A DNA stretch of 38,246 bases from Peptostreptococcus stomatis DSM 17678 (GTDB taxonomy: Bacteria > Bacillota > Clostridia > Peptostreptococcales > Peptostreptococcaceae): the NCBI RefSeq assembly GCF_000147675.1, contig NZ_ADGQ01000030.1, forward strand, positions 1-38,246, in the 5' to 3' direction. The translations under genes were made by a program, and so were the position numbers. The notes beneath the pieces were generated by a model, which was not told the DNA's origin, ran no database searches, and saw only the letters and a program-made list of their open reading frames with translations. Shown here piece after piece: positions 33,903 through 38,246 of this stretch; the first letter of the stretch is position 1, and each line of letters opens with the position of its first letter.

Positions 33903-36407
33903 ATGATACTGAATTTAGTGTATAGAAATATGATTAAGAATAAAAAAAGAGCATTATCAATATTTGTATGTCTCTTACTTAGTAATATATTTTTTATTAC
34001 AAGTGTAATTGTATATAATGGAGTAAAGGAAAGTGAAATAAACAGTATAAAATATGAGATATCTCCTGATAATTTCAAAGTCAAGTTAAAGGATAAAAAT
34101 CAATTGGAAGAAATAAAATCCAGACCTGGAGTAGAGCTAATAGGTAGGTCTACCTATATTGATTCATCATCAGAAAAATCTAATACCACATTTAACATAC
34201 TTAGTGTGAATAAGGATTATTTAAAAATAAATAAAATAGATTTATTATCCGGTAGAATGCCTGAGAATACAAATGAAATCGCATTAGAAGAATGGGTTTT
34301 AAAGAATTTAAAAAAAGATTTGAGGTTAGGCGATAGTATAGTCTTAAGTCAATATAACAATGAAAATACTATATCTAAAAATTATAAATTAGTGGGTATT
34401 TTAAGTGATTCACCAAATTTAAAATTAAATGGTAGCTTGCAAATATATGCTTTTAATAAAAATGCTGATAAAAACTTTCAGAATAACACATACAGTCTGG
34501 TAATTGATAAGAAGTATTTGAAAGACTTTGAAGATATGCTTATAGGTATTGGAATAGATTCAAAAGATATAAGTATAAATAGAATGCTCAATACTGCAAT
34601 GCTATCCAAAAGTTACAAGAATTTAATAGTAACTTTATTTATTATTTCAATTATAAATATTTATATCTTATATGCAATTTATAATATATATCTAATAGAG
34701 AGAAGTAAGGAATATGGGACCTATTTAGCCCTAGGTATGAAGAAAAAAACCCTATTTTCAATGAGTTTTTTAGAATTATTATTGATTGAACTAGCTGCAT
34801 TTATTTTTGCTTGGGGAATAGTAGGATATATGACAAGTACGATTATTCCAAACCTTGTTAGTATATTTTCAACCAACATATCTTTAAATAAAATTAACTT
34901 AAGTATAGATTTCAAGTCGGTGTTAGGTATAATGGCTGTACTTTTGGCTAATATTATTGTTATTTTAACATTCTATACAAAGAAGATATTTAGATATACT
35001 AATGTTCAACTTTTAAATGGCAATATTGAAAATTATAGTAAGTCAAAAGAAGTTAAGCTCTTTAATAGAAACATTAACTCTAAACTTGCGATGGCCTATA
35101 TATATAGGTATAAAAAGAAGATTCTATCTATCATATTATCCTTATCTGTATCCACGTCTTTAATCATTTTTGCAAGCTACTATATAAAAGTTGAGGACCA
35201 ACAAAATAAGTATATGGCTGAGCTAAATAAAAATGAACTGGATTACAGTATTAGTATGCAACCGAGTAAGAATATTTCAGATGGCTTTAGTGAAAAAGAT
35301 GTAAGAAAGTTAATTAGCATTAAGGATTCGAGTGGAAAGCCTCTAATAAGAAAAATAGAAAAAATTAATTCTTTATATTCCAGAATGGACCTGGAAAAAG
35401 ATAAAATTAATAATATTAAGTATTTCAATGAATTAGGAAAACTAGAATATTATAAAAATGTTTTAAAGGGTGTATTGACTAAAAATAATGATAAATATAC
35501 ACTTAAATTATGTGCATTTGGATATGACGACAAAATGATAGCTGAATTAAACAAGTATAGGGAATCTGGAGATGTGAAAAACTTAAAAGGTAATGAAGTT
35601 ATCCTTTATAATCCCGAAATAGATAAAAAACCTATCTTAAATTATAAGGTTGGGGATAAAATTAGTATTAGTTATCCAAAAGGAAACTCTGTAGATACGG
35701 AAAAATATTTTAATGGGTCAGAACTTGATTTGGATACAAAGGAATTTAAAGTAGTTGCTATTGTAAAAGGAAATACATATGCAGACTTATACTATGTAGC
35801 TAATGATTCAGCCCAGGTTATAATGACCAATAAGCAATTTGCTAATGCCTTTAATTTTGATGGGTATAAAACTATTAATATATATAAGCAACATAAGGGA
35901 ATGAGTAAGGAAAATTCATATCTTGACAACCAGATATATAAGACATTTAATAATTATCAAGGAACTGCTGTACAAGATATTGAAAAAGAGAATAATGAGC
36001 TAAATGCATTAATACATAATAAGATGCTCTTAATTAAGGTAATAGCAGCTGTTATATTTATATTGGGAGTAGTAAACCTAGTTAATGTTATAGTTAATGA
36101 ATTTTTCAATAGACTTTATGATTATTCTCTACTTAATAAATTAGGTAGTACACCAAAATCAATAAAGAAAATAACCGTGAGAGAAGGATTATACATAGGA
36201 GCCTTATCTGGTATAGTTGGTTCTATAATAGCTTTAATTATACAAATAATATATTACTTTAAAGTAGGTGTTTATTTAATTAACTTTAAATTTAATGTAT
36301 ATATATTGGATTATATTTTTATGGTTACAATTAATATCATTATTGGAATAATAGTATCAACACTGGTATATAGAAAGTGTGTAGAGGAAATAAAAGCATT
36401 AAAATAA
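33903..36407 (+). CDS. Double-FtsX ABC transporter permease (MacB/BceB-like)
   Basis: This 834-residue permease appears to have eight helices in a repeated 1+3 pattern. There is one at about 18-40, an extracellular domain to about 240, helices near 241-265, 286-310 and 340-358, one at about 405-430, a second extracellular domain to about 708, and helices near 709-732, 760-787 and 804-823. The helix groups have FtsX character (e.g. EYGTYLALGMKKKTLF and YDYSLLNKLGSTPKSIKK, the coupling loops). Such type VII systems move lipids or peptides or act mechanically in the envelope; related Firmicute pairs give resistance to peptide antibiotics. The adjacent ATPase is its motor. No two-component regulator is nearby, unlike typical bceRS-bceAB loci. 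Codon use is more AT-rich than upstream. Confidence 0.85.
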   Translation: MILNLVYRNMIKNKKRALSIFVCLLLSNIFFITSVIVYNGVKESEINSIKYEISPDNFKVKLKDKNQLEEIKSRPGVELIGRSTYIDSSSEKSNTTFNILSVNKDYLKINKIDLLSGRMPENTNEIALEEWVLKNLKKDLRLGDSIVLSQYNNENTISKNYKLVGILSDSPNLKLNGSLQIYAFNKNADKNFQNNTYSLVIDKKYLKDFEDMLIGIGIDSKDISINRMLNTAMLSKSYKNLIVTLFIISIINIYILYAIYNIYLIERSKEYGTYLALGMKKKTLFSMSFLELLLIELAAFIFAWGIVGYMTSTIIPNLVSIFSTNISLNKINLSIDFKSVLGIMAVLLANIIVILTFYTKKIFRYTNVQLLNGNIENYSKSKEVKLFNRNINSKLAMAYIYRYKKKILSIILSLSVSTSLIIFASYYIKVEDQQNKYMAELNKNELDYSISMQPSKNISDGFSEKDVRKLISIKDSSGKPLIRKIEKINSLYSRMDLEKDKINNIKYFNELGKLEYYKNVLKGVLTKNNDKYTLKLCAFGYDDKMIAELNKYRESGDVKNLKGNEVILYNPEIDKKPILNYKVGDKISISYPKGNSVDTEKYFNGSELDLDTKEFKVVAIVKGNTYADLYYVANDSAQVIMTNKQFANAFNFDGYKTINIYKQHKGMSKENSYLDNQIYKTFNNYQGTAVQDIEKENNELNALIHNKMLLIKVIAAVIFILGVVNLVNVIVNEFFNRLYDYSLLNKLGSTPKSIKKITVREGLYIGALSGIVGSIIALIIQIIYYFKVGVYLINFKFNVYILDYIFMVTINIIIGIIVSTLVYRKCVEEIKALK

Positions 36408-36419
36408 AAGGAGAGTAGA

Positions 36420-37097
36420 ATGAGTCAAATAGTCGTTAATAACATAAAGAAATACTACGGAAAAAAAGATAATATAGTAAAAGCCGTCGATGGAATTTCA
36501 TTAGAGGTAGAAAATGGCAAGTTTACTGCTATAATTGGTACAAGTGGATCTGGAAAAAGTACCCTTCTACATTGTTTAGCAGGTCTAGATAAGCCAACTT
36601 CTGGAGAGGTTATATTAGGTAATAAGAACATATATAGTTTAAATGATGATGAACTGTCAAGGATAAGAAGACAAGAGTTTGGTTTTATATTCCAAAGTTT
36701 TAACCTTATACCAGTGCTAAATGTTTACGATAACATAATATTACCAATACAATTAGATGGTAAAAAAGAAGATAAAGAATACATAATGAATATAATAAAA
36801 AAAGTAGGATTAGAAGATCAACTTAAAAAATTTCCTAACGAATTATCGGGTGGTCAACAGCAAAGAGTGGCAATAGCAAGAGCTTTGTCAAATAAACCTG
36901 CTGTAATATTTGCAGACGAACCAACAGGAAACCTAGATAGCAAAACTACAGAAGAAGTGATGAGTCTTTTAAGAAGTACTGTAAGTGAATTAAATCAAAC
37001 CCTACTTATGATAACACATGATGAAAATATAGCCAAAGAGGCAGATAGAATAATAACTATAAGTGATGGGAAAATAATAAAAGACGAAAGAAAATAA
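36420..37097 (+). CDS. ABC transporter ATPase, MacB/LolD/BceA-like
   Basis: This 225-residue ATPase has Walker A GTSGSGKST, a Q-loop FIFQSFNLIPVLNV, the signature LSGGQQQRVAIARAL, Walker B VIFADEPTGNLD and His-loop THDENIAKEADRI. ADEPTGNLD is characteristic of the MacB/LolD/BceA subfamily that partners FtsX-type permeases, so it fits the gene immediately upstream (12-nt gap, ribosome site AAGGAGAG). There are no extra domains. The pair is probably an exporter or mechanotransmission system for amphipathic peptides or lipids; the substrate is unknown. Confidence 0.92.
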   Translation: MSQIVVNNIKKYYGKKDNIVKAVDGISLEVENGKFTAIIGTSGSGKSTLLHCLAGLDKPTSGEVILGNKNIYSLNDDELSRIRRQEFGFIFQSFNLIPVLNVYDNIILPIQLDGKKEDKEYIMNIIKKVGLEDQLKKFPNELSGGQQQRVAIARALSNKPAVIFADEPTGNLDSKTTEEVMSLLRSTVSELNQTLLMITHDENIAKEADRIITISDGKIIKDERK

Positions 37098-37117
37098 AGC
37101 TAGTTAAGGAAGCTTTT
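37096..37117 (+). terminator. Weak terminator after the ABC operon
   Basis: AAAGCT (37096-37101) pairs with AGCTTT (37111-37116) and merges with a short T-run. The stem is only six pairs, so termination may be leaky. From 37118 to 37282 I see no gene or signal, only AT-rich DNA. Confidence 0.35.
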
Positions 37118-37293
37118 ATGCTAGGAGTATCAAAATAGGGATTCAATTCTATTAAAAAATAAGTATGGGAAGTTTTATAAGTTAACTTTAAATGTGAATT
37201 ATATATATAAAAATTAATTTACAGGTAGGATATATAAAAAATCTGAATTTGTAATGTGATAAGACATATGTTACAGAAATAAATAAAAAAAGA

Positions 37294-37352
37294 GAGATAC
37301 TTTGATATAATAGTTTTTAACAACAAAAACAATATCAAAAAGGAGTATCTCT
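37294..37352 (+). promoter_or_regulatory. Hairpin occluding the ribosome site of the left transposase remnant
   Basis: GAGATACT (37294-37301) pairs with AGTATCTC (37344-37351), with a second helix TTGATAT/ATATCAA inside. The AAGGAG ribosome site (37340-37345) lies at the stem junction. Such structures let only transcripts that start inside the element translate the transposase, as known for several IS families. Confidence 0.5.
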
Positions 37353-37353
37353 T

Positions 37354-37434
37354 ATGAAAAGTATAACAGAAGAAATGAGATTTCGCCAGCGTTTATGTGA
37401 ATATGCTTTAAAATATGTGTATGTTTGTAAATGA
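37354..37434 (+). pseudogene. Transposase N-terminal remnant (26 codons)
   Basis: Behind AAGGAG, ATG 37354 opens MKSITEEMRFRQRLCEYALK, a start typical of helix-turn-helix transposases of the IS3/IS481 group. It then drifts and stops at TGA 37432-37434. Everything after the first helix is lost. It points toward the minus-strand remnant. Confidence 0.6.
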
Positions 37435-37464
37435 TGTGAGACATTTTATAGAGAGAAAATAATA

Positions 37465-37516
37465 GAAATTTGGTATAATGGTTGGAGTTTATTCTCCAAC
37501 CATTATACCAAATTTC
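37465..37516. repeat. Perfect 23-bp palindrome with 6-nt loop
   Basis: The arm 37465-37487 (GAAATTTGGTATAATGG and onward) is matched without mismatch by 37494-37516, around the loop TTTATT. On the minus strand it starts 12 bp after the broken transposase's TGA and is followed by a T-rich stretch, so it can act as its terminator. Part of the right arm continues the transposase reading frame (SPIEI). Confidence 0.85.
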
Positions 37517-37528
37517 AATAGGAGATAA

Positions 37529-38179
37529 TCAACCTAAAACCTGCATAGGCAATCTGTTAGACTTATATAAATATCTTTTCATTTGTATAATCAAATCATC
37601 ATATAAATAGAAGGTTAAGTTACTGTAAAATCGTTCTCTGCTTGCCTCATCTACCATAGTATATTGATAGAACTTATCGAGCATATCTCCAACATAACAT
37701 TTTTGGGGTACATATTTAACATCAAGCTGCCATTTTTCACCTATATTGTCAGGGGTATGATACTTTTTAGGTATGTATTTTTTCTCTTTCTTTTTTTCAT
37801 TTTTAAAGAATCCCATTTTTCTTAGAAGTCTAAAAAGAGAACAAGGGTGTCTCTTATAGGACTTATTTTTATTTAATTTAGCATATAATTCAATCATAGA
37901 TATATTAGGGTTTCTTCTGATATAGTTTTTAATATGCCTAATTTCATCATCAGTATGAGCCTTAGGATGCTTAGAATGAGGTCTATGAGACTTATCTATT
38001 AACGAGGCTTTATCACCATCAAACTTCTTATTCCAACGCATAAGAGAGGCTTTAGATATCTTGTATTTTCTACATACAAACCTAATAGAGCATCCACTTC
38101 TATATGTTTTTACTGCGTGGTATTTTGTTTCTGAAGTGTGAGGCAAATATCTTTGTTTTTGTGCTATAATAGTATTCAT
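37529..38179 (-). pseudogene. IS481-like DDE transposase, internally deleted and with a nonsense codon
   Basis: The N-terminus is intact, with an HTH (FVCRKYKISKASLMRWNKKF, about residues 34-53), SHRPHSKHPKAHT, and the first catalytic Asp in WQLDVKYVP followed by FYQYTMVDEASRERF. The sequence then jumps to a C-terminal-type segment (YDDLIIQMKRYLYKSNRLP, then MQVLG). The middle of the catalytic core, including the TDNG-type second Asp and the final Glu, is missing. Family members are usually more than 300 residues, against 216 here. After MQVLG the frame reads TGA then LSPIEI, where relatives have a Trp (TGG), so a point nonsense mutation is likely too. It cannot be active. The start is ATG 38177-38179 behind AAGGA. 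Confidence 0.75.
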
Positions 38180-38226
38180 AGAGAGAGTTCCTTTCGTTTT
38201 TGATTTGTGGTTATTTCAATTATACA

Positions 38227-38246
38227 GGATATTCTCTCTTTTTTAT
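38227..38246. repeat. Right terminal sequence of the IS481-like block
   Basis: Read on the minus strand, AAAAAAGAGAGAATATCC matches the left end near 37285-37300 apart from small differences. The window ends here, so any flanking target duplication is not visible. Confidence 0.5.

Larger units (their letters stand above)
37283..38246. mobile_element. Decayed IS481-like sequences with convergent transposase 5' ends
   Basis: The left end (AAAAAAAGAGAGATAC at about 37285-37300) and the right end read on the minus strand (AAAAAAGAGAGAATATCC) are similar terminal sequences. Each leads into a ribosome site and a transposase start: a tiny plus-strand remnant on the left and a longer broken minus-strand gene on the right. 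A perfect palindrome lies between them. The block is either two related elements merged head to head or one much rearranged element. It cannot encode an active transposase as it stands. Confidence 0.6.

Noticed and set aside
33854-34084. 76-codon minus-strand hydrophobic ORF over the start of the FtsX permease
   Set aside because: Hydrophobicity is expected on the complement of AT-rich membrane-segment codons; no AGGAGG or promoter supports it.

Overview
The window looks like a chromosomal segment from a low-GC, Gram-positive anaerobe (Firmicutes/Bacillota). The signs are AddAB rather than RecBCD, strong AGGAGG-type ribosome sites, GTG/TTG starts, heavy use of AGG for Arg and ATA for Ile, a lipoprotein signal peptide, and ISL3- and IS481-like insertion sequences. 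A Gram-positive anaerobic coccus (Tissierellia/Peptoniphilaceae-like) would fit, but that is an impression from gene content and codon use.

Region 1 (1-570) holds the 3' end of an ISL3-type insertion sequence and a spacer with two hairpins and a promoter. Region 2 (572-16830) is a tightly packed, largely overlapping seven-gene operon for DNA-end processing: a helicase-like protein without catalytic motifs, an intact UvrD/PcrA-like SF1 helicase, a stand-alone RecB-type PD-(D/E)XK nuclease, then canonical addB, addA, sbcD and sbcC. The first three genes look like an AddAB-type machine split into three polypeptides, placed immediately upstream of the real addBA. This is the best candidate here for an under-described system.

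Region 3 (16840-21150) has a CBS-domain HlyC/CorC membrane protein, a pentein-fold (DUF6873-like) protein, and a TetR regulator with a MATE efflux pump controlled from an 18-bp palindromic operator. A roughly 98-nt rod-shaped hairpin (21185-21282) follows the pump.

Region 4 (21327-33150) is a malto-/isomalto-oligosaccharide locus. On the minus strand are a ROK sugar kinase and a low-molecular-weight tyrosine phosphatase. Divergent from them is a LacI regulator, followed by an ABC importer (binding lipoprotein and two permeases), maltose phosphorylase, a GH13 alpha-glucosidase with an isomaltase-type active-site residue, beta-phosphoglucomutase and an MsmX/MalK-type ATPase. The inferred pathway is import of maltose, phosphorolysis to glucose plus beta-glucose-1-phosphate, conversion of the latter to glucose-6-phosphate by PgmB, and phosphorylation of the free glucose by the ROK kinase. 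The regulatory DNA around lacI has several CG-centred operator candidates.

Region 5 (33150-38246) is visibly more AT-rich. It contains a small two-helix membrane protein on the minus strand with a near-consensus promoter, a two-gene MacB/BceAB-like ABC system (double-FtsX permease plus ATPase), and decayed IS481-like sequences. Two transposase 5' ends face each other across a perfect 23-bp palindrome. This part looks like acquired DNA.
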